DNA of 64,000 nt, from positions 101,345-165,344 of the forward strand of contig JADBZH010000053.1 of NCBI GenBank assembly GCA_020402585.1, written 5' to 3'. This DNA is from Phenylobacterium sp. GTDB taxonomy: Bacteria; Pseudomonadota; Alphaproteobacteria; Caulobacterales; Caulobacteraceae. Shown in pieces: positions 29,841-39,038 of the stretch; within the stretch, counting starts at the first letter, position 1, and each line of letters starts with the position of its first letter. Both the position numbers and the translations under genes were made by a program. Under the pieces are notes generated by a model. The model was not told the origin of the DNA, ran no database searches, and saw nothing but the letters and a program-made list of their open reading frames with translations.

Positions 29841-31340
29841 ATGACCACCCCCGAAACCCAGACCGAAGCCGCTGCGGACGCGCCCCGGCCCGAGGCCCGC
29901 GCCCCCCGCGGCTTCATGGACCGCCGCGCCCGCGACCTGGCCGCCGAGCGGCGGATCCTGGCCCGCGTCGCCGAGGTCTATGAACGCTACGGCTTCGAAG
30001 CTCTCGACACCGGCGCCCTGGAATACGCCGACGCCCTGGGCAAGTTCCTGCCCGACGAAGACCGTCCCAACGAGGGCGTCTTCGCCCTGCAGGACGACGA
30101 CGACCAGTGGATGGCCCTGCGCTACGACCTCACCGCGCCCCTGGCCCGGTTCTTTGCCCAGAACCGCGAGGGGCTGACCAAGCCCTTCCGGCGCTACGCC
30201 TACGGCCCGGTCTGGCGCAATGAGAAGCCCGGCCCCGGCCGGTTCCGCGAGTTCACCCAGTGCGACGCCGACACGGTGGGCTCGGCCCGGCCCGAGGCGG
30301 ACGCCGAGATCATCGCCATGGCCGCCGAGGGCCTGGCCGCCGCTGGCCTTCCCGAGGGCGGCTATGTCCTGCGGATCAACAACCGACGCCTGCTGAATGG
30401 CCTCCTCGACAGGGCCGGCGTGGCGGACGAGGGCCAGAAGCTCGCCGTCCTCCGGGCGGTGGACAAGCTCGACCGGCTGGGTCCCGAGGGCGTGCGTCTG
30501 CTGCTGGGCGAAGGGCGCAAGGATGAGTCCGGCGCCTTTACCCGGGGCGCGGGCCTTTCGGCCGCCGCCGCCGAGTCCGTCCTGGCCTTCACCGCCGCCG
30601 GGGCCGGGGACCGGGCTGAGACCCTGCGGCGCATCGCCGAGGTCATCGGCGGTTCCGCCGAGGGCGACGCAGGCCTGGAGGAACTGGCGGGCATTGACCG
30701 GGCCCTGGCCGGCATGGGCGTCGGCGCTGACCGCGCCGTCTTCGATCCCTCGGTGGTCCGGGGCCTAGAGTACTACACCGGCGCCGTATTCGAGGCCGAG
30801 CTGCGGCTGGAGATCCTGGACGAAAAGGGGCAGCCGGCCCGGTTCGGCTCCGTCGGCGGCGGCGGCCGCTACGACGACCTGGTCGCCCGCTTCACCGGCG
30901 AGCGCACCCCCGCCACCGGCTTCTCGTTCGGCGTGTCCCGGCTGGCCGCCGCCCTGCGCGCCGCCGGCCGCGACGCCGGGCGGGAGGCGAGGGGCCCCGT
31001 GGTGGTCATCGCCTTCTCCCCCAACGACATGGAGGCCTACTTCGGCGTGGCCGCCGAGCTCCGGGCCGCCGGGATCGCCGCCGAGGTCTATCTCGGCGCC
31101 TCGGGCATGAAGGCGCAGATGAAGTATGCCGACCGCCGTCTCTCGCCCGCGGCGGTCATCCTTGGCGGCGACGAGATCGCCGCCGGGACCGTCACGGTGA
31201 AGGACCTCGACCTCGGCCGCGCCCTGGCCTCAGACGTGACCGACAACGCGGCCTGGCGGGCGGAGCGTCCGGGCCAGCAGACGGTTCCCCGCGACCAGCT
31301 GGTCGGGGTGCTTCGCCGGATCCTCGGAGAGGCGCAATGA
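29841..31340 (+). CDS. hisS: Histidyl-tRNA synthetase
   Basis: 499 residues of class II aaRS type. An N-terminal ~20-residue extension is followed by GFMDRRARDLAAERRILAR, motif 2 FRRYAYGPVWRNEKPGPGRFREFTQCD, the His-specific VVRGLEYYTGAVFE, GGGGRYDDLV, and an anticodon-binding domain (about 380-499). It charges tRNA-His. First gene after the leader; it overlaps hisZ by 4 nt. Confidence 0.96.
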   Translation: MTTPETQTEAAADAPRPEARAPRGFMDRRARDLAAERRILARVAEVYERYGFEALDTGALEYADALGKFLPDEDRPNEGVFALQDDDDQWMALRYDLTAPLARFFAQNREGLTKPFRRYAYGPVWRNEKPGPGRFREFTQCDADTVGSARPEADAEIIAMAAEGLAAAGLPEGGYVLRINNRRLLNGLLDRAGVADEGQKLAVLRAVDKLDRLGPEGVRLLLGEGRKDESGAFTRGAGLSAAAAESVLAFTAAGAGDRAETLRRIAEVIGGSAEGDAGLEELAGIDRALAGMGVGADRAVFDPSVVRGLEYYTGAVFEAELRLEILDEKGQPARFGSVGGGGRYDDLVARFTGERTPATGFSFGVSRLAAALRAAGRDAGREARGPVVVIAFSPNDMEAYFGVAAELRAAGIAAEVYLGASGMKAQMKYADRRLSPAAVILGGDEIAAGTVTVKDLDLGRALASDVTDNAAWRAERPGQQTVPRDQLVGVLRRILGEAQ

Positions 31341-32470
31341 CCTCGGGTTCACGCCTTCCGGAGGCTCGTCTCGAGGCCATCCGCGCACCCTTCCGCGCCA
31401 CTGGTGCGACCTGGGTGCAGCCGCCGGTTCTGCAGCCCTTGTCCCTGGTCCTCGACCTGGCCGGCGAAGCCCTGCGTTCGCGGCTCTTCGTGCTCCAGGC
31501 CGCCGGCGGGGAGGAGGTCTGCCTGAGGCCCGACTTCACCACGCCTGTCGCCCGCCTCCACCTGGCGTCCGGCGCCTCCGCCGGCGACTACGCCTATGAG
31601 GGCCTGGTCTTCCGGGCCTCGACGGACGAGCCGGAAGAGATCCTTCAGGTCGGCATCGAGCGCTTCGCCCCCGACGCTGACCGCGTCGAGGCGGACGCCG
31701 GCCTGGTCGACCTTATCTGGCGCGCCGCCCTCGCCGGGGGGCGGGGGGACCTGTCCCTGCGCCTGGGCGACGCGGGTCTTTTCCCGGCCTTCGTGGACAC
31801 ACTGGGCCTGAACCCTGTCCTGGCCTCGCGCCTGGTCCGCATGGCCGCCCGGCCCAGCCGGCTGGCGGCGGAGCTGGACCGGACCGACGGGGACGCGCCC
31901 GCCGCAGACTCTGATGACGTGATCGCCCGCCGCCTCGGCGCCCTGCCGCCTGGAGAGGCCGCAGCTCTCCTGGAGGAGATCTGGGCGCTCGCGGGGATCA
32001 CCCCCGTGGGCGGCCGCAGCGCCGCCGAGATTGCAGGCCGCCTGGTCCGCCGTGCCGAGGCGGCGCAGGCGCCCGCCCTGTCCCCCGCCCAGGCCGACGC
32101 CATCCGCGCCTTCCTGGCCATCCGCGAAGCGCCTCGCCCGGCTCTCGACCGGCTCGCCCGGCTCGCGCCCGGGGCGACGGCCCTGCAGGCGAGGCTGTCG
32201 GACTGGAACCGCCGCCTGGACCAGATAGAGGCGGTCCCCGCCGGCGCTGCGCCAGCGATCTTCGAGGCCGCCCCCCGCGGGGATTTCGCCTATTACGACG
32301 GCCTGGTGTTCGAGGTGCTGTCCGGGGCCCTGGGGCCGGGCCGCCCCGTGGCGGCGGGAGGACGCTACGACGGCCTCCCTGCGCGCCTGTCGGGGTCCGG
32401 TGCGGCCAAGGGGTCGGCCCTGGGCGGCATGGTCCTGCCCGGACGCGCCATTGTGGAGACGGGACAATGA
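31337..32470 (+). CDS. hisZ: ATP phosphoribosyltransferase regulatory subunit
   Basis: 377 residues, HisRS-like but lacking the anticodon domain and the canonical tRNA motifs. VCLRPDFTTPVARLHL, YAYEGLVFRAS and the end block FAYYDGLVFEVL with GGRYDGLPARL identify HisZ. It forms an octamer with HisG, confers histidine feedback and activates the short-form catalytic subunit. Overlaps on both sides (ATGA) indicate fixed stoichiometry with HisG. Confidence 0.93.
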   Translation: MTSGSRLPEARLEAIRAPFRATGATWVQPPVLQPLSLVLDLAGEALRSRLFVLQAAGGEEVCLRPDFTTPVARLHLASGASAGDYAYEGLVFRASTDEPEEILQVGIERFAPDADRVEADAGLVDLIWRAALAGGRGDLSLRLGDAGLFPAFVDTLGLNPVLASRLVRMAARPSRLAAELDRTDGDAPAADSDDVIARRLGALPPGEAAALLEEIWALAGITPVGGRSAAEIAGRLVRRAEAAQAPALSPAQADAIRAFLAIREAPRPALDRLARLAPGATALQARLSDWNRRLDQIEAVPAGAAPAIFEAAPRGDFAYYDGLVFEVLSGALGPGRPVAAGGRYDGLPARLSGSGAAKGSALGGMVLPGRAIVETGQ

Positions 32471-33417
32471 GCGACGCCCTGACCCTCGCCATTCCTTCCA
32501 AGGGGCGACTGAAGGAGCAGGTCGAGGCCTGGCTCCAGGACTGCGGCCTCAGCCTGGCCATGAGCGGAGGTGACCGCGGCTACCGCGCCCGCCTGCGCGG
32601 CGTGGACGGGGTGCAGGTGCGGCTGCTGTCCGCCGGGGATATCGCCTCGGCCCTTGTCTCCGGCGAGGTGCACCTGGGCGTCACCGGCGAGGACCTCCTG
32701 CGCGAGCAGGGCGCCGAGGCCTCCGCCTCGGCCCTGCTGCTTCGTGCGCTCGGCTTTGGCCGCGCCGATCTGGTGGTGGCGGCGCCGAAGAGCTGGCTGG
32801 ACGTCTCGACCCTGGCCGACCTGGAGGAGGTCGCCCACGAGCGCCTGGTCCGCACAGGCCGACGGCTCAGGGTCGCCACCAAGTACCTCGTCCAGACCCG
32901 CGAGTTCTTCGCCCGCCATGGGGTGACAGACTACCGGATCGTCGAATCGGGCGGCGCCACCGAGGGGGCCCCGGCGGCGGGCGCCGCCGACATCGTGGTC
33001 GATATCACCACTACGGGTGCGACCCTTCAGGCCAACGACCTGAAGATTCTAGAGGACGGCGTCATCCTCCGGAGCCAGGCCCAGCTGGCGGCCGGGCTCC
33101 GGGCGGACTGGACTGCCGACGGCCTCGCCGCCGCCGAGTCCCTGCTCAGGATCCTCGAGGCCCGCGCCGCCGCGCACGCCTCGGCGACCCTCATCTGGCC
33201 CGGCGGGGACGAGGATCCGATCCTGCCGGAACTGGAGTCCCTGGGGGCTGTGCGGCGGCCGAATGGCCTGCTGGCGCCGGTCGATCTCGTGGCCCGCGTG
33301 GCGGCCCGCCTGACCGCCGCGGGGCGCGGGCCGGTCACGGCCTCGCGCCCGGACTTCGTGTTCGAGACGGCCTGCCCACCTGTCGAGCGGCTACGGGCCG
33401 CCCTTGGTCGTATTTGA
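32467..33417 (+). CDS. hisG: ATP phosphoribosyltransferase catalytic subunit
   Basis: 316 residues. TLAIPSKGRLKEQ, VHLGVTGEDLL, and the PRPP loop DIVVDITTTGATLQAN (about 177-192) are intact. It catalyses the first step of histidine synthesis from ATP and PRPP. Short-form enzymes that need HisZ are usually nearer 200-230 residues. Here about 90 more C-terminal residues are present although hisZ is adjacent, so the tail may be an unusual extension. Its TGA lies inside a TGAC-N6-GTCA repeat. Confidence 0.93.
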   Translation: MSDALTLAIPSKGRLKEQVEAWLQDCGLSLAMSGGDRGYRARLRGVDGVQVRLLSAGDIASALVSGEVHLGVTGEDLLREQGAEASASALLLRALGFGRADLVVAAPKSWLDVSTLADLEEVAHERLVRTGRRLRVATKYLVQTREFFARHGVTDYRIVESGGATEGAPAAGAADIVVDITTTGATLQANDLKILEDGVILRSQAQLAAGLRADWTADGLAAAESLLRILEARAAAHASATLIWPGGDEDPILPELESLGAVRRPNGLLAPVDLVARVAARLTAAGRGPVTASRPDFVFETACPPVERLRAALGRI

Positions 33418-33445
33418 CGGAACTGTCAGGATTTTCCGGCCCATT
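33414..33445. repeat. 32-bp imperfect direct repeat, copy 1
   Basis: It matches 33644-33675 at 23 of 32 positions without gaps. Both copies start TTGACG and end CCATT, and both contain TGAC-N6-GTCA (here 33415-33428). This copy includes the hisG stop codon. Confidence 0.6.
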
Positions 33446-33600
33446 AGGAAGATTGGACGCGGGGTCAACCCTGGCGGTTGACAGGGCGGGAGATTTGCCT
33501 TCAAGTCTGTAACTGCGAGAGACATGGCGGCCTTCGAACCGTCAATCTCCGGCGTTTCGGGGAGGAAACGCCCTCTTGATTCCAAGGCCAAAGGCCAATG

Positions 33601-33628
33601 CAACCCGCCGCAAGGCGGGTTGTTTTTT
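33601..33628 (+). terminator. Strong Rho-independent terminator
   Basis: A 9-bp stem (33601-33609 with 33614-33622), a GCAA tetraloop and six T. It is the most canonical terminator in the window, 184 bp after the hisG stop. Confidence 0.92.
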
Positions 33629-33643
33629 GCAGCATCACTCAAA

Positions 33644-33675
33644 TTGACGAAGTTGTCAGTTTTTCGGGGGCCATT
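33644..33675. repeat. 32-bp imperfect direct repeat, copy 2
   Basis: Second copy, 230 bp from the first and 30 bp before the flavoprotein ATG. It contains TGAC-N6-GTCA at 33645-33658, so it may be an operator for the downstream gene. Confidence 0.6.
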
Positions 33676-33704
33676 GCCGCCGTCTGGTCCCGGAGGTCAC
33701 GCCC

Positions 33705-34910
33705 ATGCCCAGTCCGAAGGTGGTGATTGTCGGCGCCGGTCCTGCAGGGTTGATGGCGGCCGAGGTCCTCGCCCGGGGCGGGGCGCAGGTGGTGGTGCAC
33801 GAGCGCATGCCCAGCCCCGCCCGTCGCCTGCTCATGGCCGGTCGCGGCGGCCTCAACCTGACCCATTCCGAGGCCCTGGCGGACATGTTGGGTCGCTACG
33901 GCGACCGGTCGTCCCGCCTGGCGCCCCTGCTTGAGGCCTTTCCGCCTCAGGCCCTTCGCGACTGGGTGGAGGGCCTGGGCCAGGAGACCTTCGTGGGCTC
34001 CAGCGGCCGGGTCTTTCCCAAGGCCCTGAAGGCCTCCCCCCTTGTCCGGGCCTGGCTCGTCCGCCTGGCCGCGCTGGGCGTCGAGATCCGCCTGCGCTCG
34101 ACCTGGGCCGGCTGGAACGCCGAGGGGCGTCCCCTGTTCCAGCAGGGGGATGGAGACCCGGTCGCCCAGCCGGCCGACGCCCTGTTGCTCGCCCTGGGCG
34201 GCGCCAGCTGGCCCCGTCTGGGCGCTGACGGTGGGTGGACAGACATCCTGTCGGCGGCGGGCGTCCCGCCGGCCCCGCTCCAGCCCGCCAATTGCGGCTT
34301 TGTCGCCGACTTCAGGCCCGACTTCGTCCAACGGTTCGCCGGAGCGCCGCTGAAGGCCGCAGCTCTGCGCCATGGCAGGCGCGAGGTCCGCGGGGAAATC
34401 CTTCTCACTGAACGCGGCCTGGAGGGTGGCGCCGTCTACGCCCTCTCGGCCCCGATCCGGGAGACCCTTGCGGCCACCGGCGAGGCCTGGGCCTTCATCG
34501 ATCTACGTCCGGACCGGCTGGCCGCAGATCTCGCCGCCCGCCTGGCCCGGCAGGACCGCAAGGCCAGCCTTTCGAACAGGTTGCGCAAGGCGCTTTCCCT
34601 CTCGCCCGCGGCCATCGGCCTCCTGCGCGAGGCGGGTCCTGTCCCGTCCGAGCCCCTGGCCCTGGCGGAACGGGTCAAGTCGGTCCCCGTCCGCCTGACG
34701 GCGACGGCGGGCCTGGAGCGCGCCATCTCCACCGCCGGCGGCGTGCGCTTCGAGGACCTCGACTCCGGCCTGCAGCTGCGCGCCAGACCCGGGACCTGGA
34801 TCGCCGGCGAGATGCTGGACTGGGAGGCGCCCACAGGGGGCTATCTCCTGCAGGCCGTCTTCGCCACCGGCGTCCACGCCGCACGGGACATCCTGGCCCG
34901 GCTCGGCTGA
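33705..34910 (+). CDS. FAD-dependent flavoprotein of the BaiN/HI0933-like family
   Basis: 401 residues. Dinucleotide fold VVIVGAGPAGLMAAEVL (5-21), the family block RLLMAGRGGLNLTHSE, GRVFPKALKASPLVRAWL, and the FAD-closing WIAGEMLDWEAPTGGYLLQ near the end. This is the branch of the HI0933-like family usually named after a Pseudomonas putida flavoprotein. The substrate is unknown. GGAGGT precedes the ATG by 7 bp. Confidence 0.88.
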   Translation: MPSPKVVIVGAGPAGLMAAEVLARGGAQVVVHERMPSPARRLLMAGRGGLNLTHSEALADMLGRYGDRSSRLAPLLEAFPPQALRDWVEGLGQETFVGSSGRVFPKALKASPLVRAWLVRLAALGVEIRLRSTWAGWNAEGRPLFQQGDGDPVAQPADALLLALGGASWPRLGADGGWTDILSAAGVPPAPLQPANCGFVADFRPDFVQRFAGAPLKAAALRHGRREVRGEILLTERGLEGGAVYALSAPIRETLAATGEAWAFIDLRPDRLAADLAARLARQDRKASLSNRLRKALSLSPAAIGLLREAGPVPSEPLALAERVKSVPVRLTATAGLERAISTAGGVRFEDLDSGLQLRARPGTWIAGEMLDWEAPTGGYLLQAVFATGVHAARDILARLG

Positions 34911-34914
34911 GGCC

Positions 34915-36942
34915 TCACCAGATCCGGGCGCGCTTTTCCGGCGGCAGGTACATGGGGTCGCCGGGCTTGACGCCGAAGGCCTCATGGAAGGCGTCGATGT
35001 TGCGGACCGGAAGGTTGACCCGCGCCTTGGGCGGTGAGTGGGGCCCTGTCGTCAACTGCTGGCGCGCCCGGTCATCCCGGAGCTTGGTCCGCCAGACCTG
35101 CGCCCACCCATAGAAGACCCGCTGGTCGCCCGTCAGGCCGTCGATCACTGGCGCAGGCGCTCCCTTCAAGGAGGCGCGGTAACCGTCGAGCGCGAGCAGG
35201 AGTCCGCCCAGGTCGGCGATATTCTCCCCCATTGTGAGTTCGCCCTTGATGAAGACTCCCGGAAGGGCCTCGAAGGCGGAGTATTGGGCGCCCAGCTTGG
35301 CGGCCTCGGCATTGAAGCGCTCGGCGTCCTGCGGGGTCCACCAGTCCGACAAGCGCCCGTCGCCATCCGACTTCCGTCCCTGGTCATCGAAGCCGTGGGT
35401 GATCTCGTGGCCTATCACGCCGCCGATCGCGCCGTAGTTGATGGCCATGTCGCCGGCGGGATCAAAGAAGGGAGGCTGGAGGATGGCGGCCGGGAAGACG
35501 ATCACGTTCCGCGTCGAGGAATAGTAGGCGTTCACCGTCGCCGGGGTCATGCTCCATTCCTTGCGGTCCACCGGACTGTTGAGGCGCGCCACGCGGCGGT
35601 TCCAGTCCCAGGCACGGGCGCGGGAGACATCGCCGAACAGGTCGCCGGGTTTCATCTCCAGGCCGGTATAGTCCAGCCAGGTGTCGGGATAGCCGATCAT
35701 GACGCTGAACTTGGACAGCTTCTCCAGGGCCTTGGCGCGGGTCTCCGGCCCCATCCAGGACACGGTCTCGATCCGCCCGCGCATGGCGGCCTTGATGTCG
35801 GCGACCAGGCCTTCCATCAGGGCCTTGGACTCCGGCGGGAAGTAGGCGGCCACGTAGTCCCGGCCAAGGGCCTCGCCGAGCTGGTCATCGACCAGGTTGA
35901 CGGCGCGCTTCCAGCGCGGCTGCTGCTGGGGCTGGCCGGTCAGGACCTTGCCCCGGAACTCGAAGTTCGCCTGGTCGAACTCGGGCGCGAGATACGGGGC
36001 GGCCTCGTCCACCAGGCTGAGGGCCATGTAGGCCTTGAGGGTGTCCAGCGAAGTCTCCGCATAGATCTTCGCGATCTCAGGAATGGCGCCCTGCTCGCGC
36101 AGGATCACCCGCTTCACGCCGGAGAGCCCGGCGCCCGCCAGGTAGTCGCCCCAGGCGAAGCCGGGTGCGCTCCGGGCCAGTTCGGCGGGGGAGGCTGGGT
36201 TGAAGGTCTTGTCCCGGTCCCGGCGCTGGGCGTTGGTCCAGGAGGCCTTCGCGATGCGGGTTTCGAAGGCGAGGATGGCGTCCGCCCCCTTGCCGGGGTC
36301 GGTCCAGCCGGCCAGGGTCAGCAGGCGTTCGGCGTAGGTGCGGTACTCGGCCCTCTGACGTTCGAATCTCGGCTCGAGATAGTAGTCCCGGTCCGGCAGG
36401 TTCAGTCCTGACTGGCTCACATAGACGGCGTAGGCCTGAGGGTTGCGGGCGTCATCGGACACAAAGACCGAGAAGACCGACGCCCCGAAGCCCTGGGCGG
36501 AACGGCCCATCAGGCGGGCGGCGTCCCGGTGGTTGCGAAGGCCCCGGATCTCCTTCAGCGCGGGGGCGATGGGCTGGGCGCCCAGGGCGGCGATCCGGCC
36601 TTCGTCCATGTAGTTCCGGTAAAGGGTGGCGAGGCGCTGGCGATCCGCCGTGGGGGCCGGGTCCGCCGCGGCGGCCTCAAGCACGGCGTGCATGCGGTTC
36701 ACGGACAGCTCGCGCAGGGCGTCGAAGGCGCCATAGCTGGAGCGGTCGGCCGGGATCTCCAGCTTGTCGAGATAGGTTCCGTTGGCGTGGACGAAGAAGT
36801 CCCGCGCAGCCGGCGTGGCGGCGTCCCGACCGGACATGTCGAAGCCCCAGGCGCCCATGCGGGGCGCCGGGAGGTCGGCGGCGGCTGCGGGAAGGGCGAA
36901 GGCGAGGGCCAGGGCGACGGTCAGCGGGCGCGACAGGATCAT
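34915..36942 (-). CDS. M13-family zinc metallopeptidase (neprilysin/PepO-like)
   Basis: 675 residues. Signal peptide (1-22), peptidase M13 N-terminal domain (about 40-430) and catalytic domain with HEITH (512-516), third ligand Glu in GENIADLGG (near 573), NAYYSSTRN, and the C-terminal RARIW with the typical final Trp. Periplasmic peptidase for short peptides. ATG 36942 has GGAGC upstream and starts the signal peptide; the longer frame upstream has none. Its stop is 4 bp from that of the flavoprotein gene. Confidence 0.93.
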   Translation of the reverse strand: MILSRPLTVALALAFALPAAAADLPAPRMGAWGFDMSGRDAATPAARDFFVHANGTYLDKLEIPADRSSYGAFDALRELSVNRMHAVLEAAAADPAPTADRQRLATLYRNYMDEGRIAALGAQPIAPALKEIRGLRNHRDAARLMGRSAQGFGASVFSVFVSDDARNPQAYAVYVSQSGLNLPDRDYYLEPRFERQRAEYRTYAERLLTLAGWTDPGKGADAILAFETRIAKASWTNAQRRDRDKTFNPASPAELARSAPGFAWGDYLAGAGLSGVKRVILREQGAIPEIAKIYAETSLDTLKAYMALSLVDEAAPYLAPEFDQANFEFRGKVLTGQPQQQPRWKRAVNLVDDQLGEALGRDYVAAYFPPESKALMEGLVADIKAAMRGRIETVSWMGPETRAKALEKLSKFSVMIGYPDTWLDYTGLEMKPGDLFGDVSRARAWDWNRRVARLNSPVDRKEWSMTPATVNAYYSSTRNVIVFPAAILQPPFFDPAGDMAINYGAIGGVIGHEITHGFDDQGRKSDGDGRLSDWWTPQDAERFNAEAAKLGAQYSAFEALPGVFIKGELTMGENIADLGGLLLALDGYRASLKGAPAPVIDGLTGDQRVFYGWAQVWRTKLRDDRARQQLTTGPHSPPKARVNLPVRNIDAFHEAFGVKPGDPMYLPPEKRARIW

Positions 36943-37110
36943 CGAAAGCTCCGGGGCAGGGATCGGTGGGCGGCGCATAGCCACTCCCCAGGATCCAGGC
37001 ACCTGTTTTCTGAACTGTCCACCCCTTGTCCAACCCACATCTCGCCATCGGTCGCGGGGCCTCGCGCCCTGCTCCGGCATGAGCCATAGTCGAAGCTTAC
37101 GAGGACGATC

Positions 37111-38898
37111 ATGGCCCACCCCGCCCCCGGCGATTACAAGGACGTCATCCTGTTCCTGGCGACGGCGGGAATCATTGTTCCGCTGTTCCGGCGCTGGAAG
37201 ATCAGTCCCATCCTCGGCTTCCTCGGCGCCGGGGTCCTCCTTGGCCCTTCAGGTCTCGGCGCCCTGGGATCACTGGCTCCCTGGGCGGCGGAACTGACCA
37301 TCGATTCGCCGAAGGAGCTGGCCCAGCTTGGCGAGCTGGGCGTGGTCTTCCTGATGTTCATGATCGGGCTGGAACTCTCCTGGGCCAGGCTTTGGCTGAT
37401 GCGCCGTCATGTCTTCGGACTCGGCGCCCTTCAGGTCCTGGGCTGCGGCCTGATCGTCGGCCTGACCGCCCACCTCTTCGGAGCCTCCATCACGGCTTCT
37501 GCTGCGATCGGCGCGGCCATGGCCCTGTCCTCCACCGCTATGGTCATGCCCATCCTGACCGAGAGCCGCCGCCAACATGTCCAGGCGGGTCGCGTAACCT
37601 TCGCCGTCCTCCTGTTCCAGGACCTGGCCGTGGCGCCGATCCTGATCACCCTGGCGATCCTGGGTCGTGACCAAGGGCCGGCGCTCTCACCCGACCTCCT
37701 TGTCAGCTTCGCGCCCGCCGTCCTGGCGGTGGCCGCCCTGGTCGGTTTCGGACGCTTCCTGCTCCGCCCCATGATGGCCTCCGTGGCCAGGGCCCGCAGC
37801 GAGGAGCTCTTCATGGCCGCCTGCCTGCTGGTCGTGATCGGCTCGGGCCTGATGGCGGTCTTCGCCGGCCTTTCCATGGCCCTGGGCGCCTTCGTCGCCG
37901 GGCTCTTACTCGCCGAGACCGAGTTCCGCCACCAGGTCGAACAGGTCATCGAGCCCTTCAAGGGCCTGCTGCTGGGACTCTTCTTCCTGGCCGTCGGCAT
38001 CGGCCTCGATGTGGGCCTGATTCTGGAGCAGCCCTTCCAGATCATCGGGGTGACCTTCGGGTTGATGGCCCTCAACACCGCTCTCATTTTCGGATTGGCC
38101 CGCGCCTTCGGCATGACCTGGAAGGTCGCGATCGAGACAGCCCTCCTGCTGGCCGCCAGCGGCGAGTTCGCCTTCGTCATCCTGGGTTCCGCCATGGGCC
38201 TGGGCCTCGTCCCCGAAGCCCTGGGCCAGAGCCTCCTGGTCTCCGCCACCCTGTCGATGATGTGCATCCCACTCCTGGCGGCCCTTGGCCTGCGGATCGC
38301 CGGACGGTCGACCGACGGCCCGGCCGAGGCGCCCCACGCGCCCGGGGAAGCCCCAGAGGGCAGGGTCCTGATCGTGGGCTTCGGGCGAGTCGGGAGGCTT
38401 GTCGGAGAGATGCTGGATCGCCACGGCCTGCCCTGGTCGGCGATTGACCAGGACGCGGCCGTGGTCGCCCGTGGGCGCCGGTCTGGCTGCAGCCTCTACT
38501 TCGGAGACGCCTCACGACCGGGTTTCCTGGAGCGCTGCGGCCTGGAGTCGGCCCGCGCCCTGGTGATCACCACGGACTCCAACGATGGGGGGGCAGGCTC
38601 GGTGGAGGCGCTCGTGGCTTTGGTCCGGGAGCGAAGTCCGGACCGGGCCATCTTCGCCCGGGCCCGGGACAGCCAGCAGGCGCTGCGCCTCTATGACCTG
38701 GGGGTCACCGACGCCGTCCCCGAGACCGTCGAGGCCAGCCTTCAGTTGTCGGAGGCGGTCCTCTTCGGGGTGGGTGCGCGCGCCGGGCCGGTCATCGCCT
38801 CGATCCATGAGCGTCGCGACGAGTTCCGGCGCGAACTCAACCGAGGGGACGGCTTTCTGGCCAAAGCACGCCGAAATCCCGCGGGTATCGGATCGTGA
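37111..38898 (+). CDS. Kef-type monovalent cation:proton antiporter with RCK domain
   Basis: 595 residues. About twelve hydrophobic segments of the CPA2 exchanger domain (1-390, with ELGVVFLMFMIGLELSW) are followed by a TrkA-N/RCK domain with Rossmann motif VLIVGFGRVGRLVG (about 412-425). It probably exports K+ (or Na+) in exchange for H+, gated by nucleotide or thiol ligands. Closest by layout to KefB or YbaL. Divergent from the M13 peptidase across 168 bp. Confidence 0.9.
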   Translation: MAHPAPGDYKDVILFLATAGIIVPLFRRWKISPILGFLGAGVLLGPSGLGALGSLAPWAAELTIDSPKELAQLGELGVVFLMFMIGLELSWARLWLMRRHVFGLGALQVLGCGLIVGLTAHLFGASITASAAIGAAMALSSTAMVMPILTESRRQHVQAGRVTFAVLLFQDLAVAPILITLAILGRDQGPALSPDLLVSFAPAVLAVAALVGFGRFLLRPMMASVARARSEELFMAACLLVVIGSGLMAVFAGLSMALGAFVAGLLLAETEFRHQVEQVIEPFKGLLLGLFFLAVGIGLDVGLILEQPFQIIGVTFGLMALNTALIFGLARAFGMTWKVAIETALLLAASGEFAFVILGSAMGLGLVPEALGQSLLVSATLSMMCIPLLAALGLRIAGRSTDGPAEAPHAPGEAPEGRVLIVGFGRVGRLVGEMLDRHGLPWSAIDQDAAVVARGRRSGCSLYFGDASRPGFLERCGLESARALVITTDSNDGGAGSVEALVALVRERSPDRAIFARARDSQQALRLYDLGVTDAVPETVEASLQLSEAVLFGVGARAGPVIASIHERRDEFRRELNRGDGFLAKARRNPAGIGS

Positions 38899-39038
38899 CG
38901 GCTCCAAGAGGCTTGCAAGCACCGATTCTGGCGAATACAGCCTAGTGTTGCGTTAGCGACACTTCCACCTATTCACTGGCCTGATATAAAGGAACGAACG
39001 CGGTTTCGTCTCCGCTGAGGGCAAGAGAGGGCTCTGTT

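Larger units (their letters stand above)
33418..33704. other. 287-bp non-coding region between hisG and the flavoprotein gene
   Basis: No credible gene. It holds two copies of a 32-bp repeat at its ends, an inverted repeat GTCAACC-N5-GGTTGAC (33464-33482) that includes TTGACA (33478-33483), a GGGGAGGAAAC stretch near 33560, and a strong terminator at 33601-33628. This could be a small-RNA gene of about 100-140 nt or simply a long hisG 3' UTR. No good -10 box was found 16-18 bp after the TTGACA, so an sRNA is not claimed. Confidence 0.4.

Noticed and set aside
33484..33628. Definite small RNA gene
   Set aside because: The terminator is convincing, but no -10 element was found at proper distance from the TTGACA, so it is only described as a possibility.
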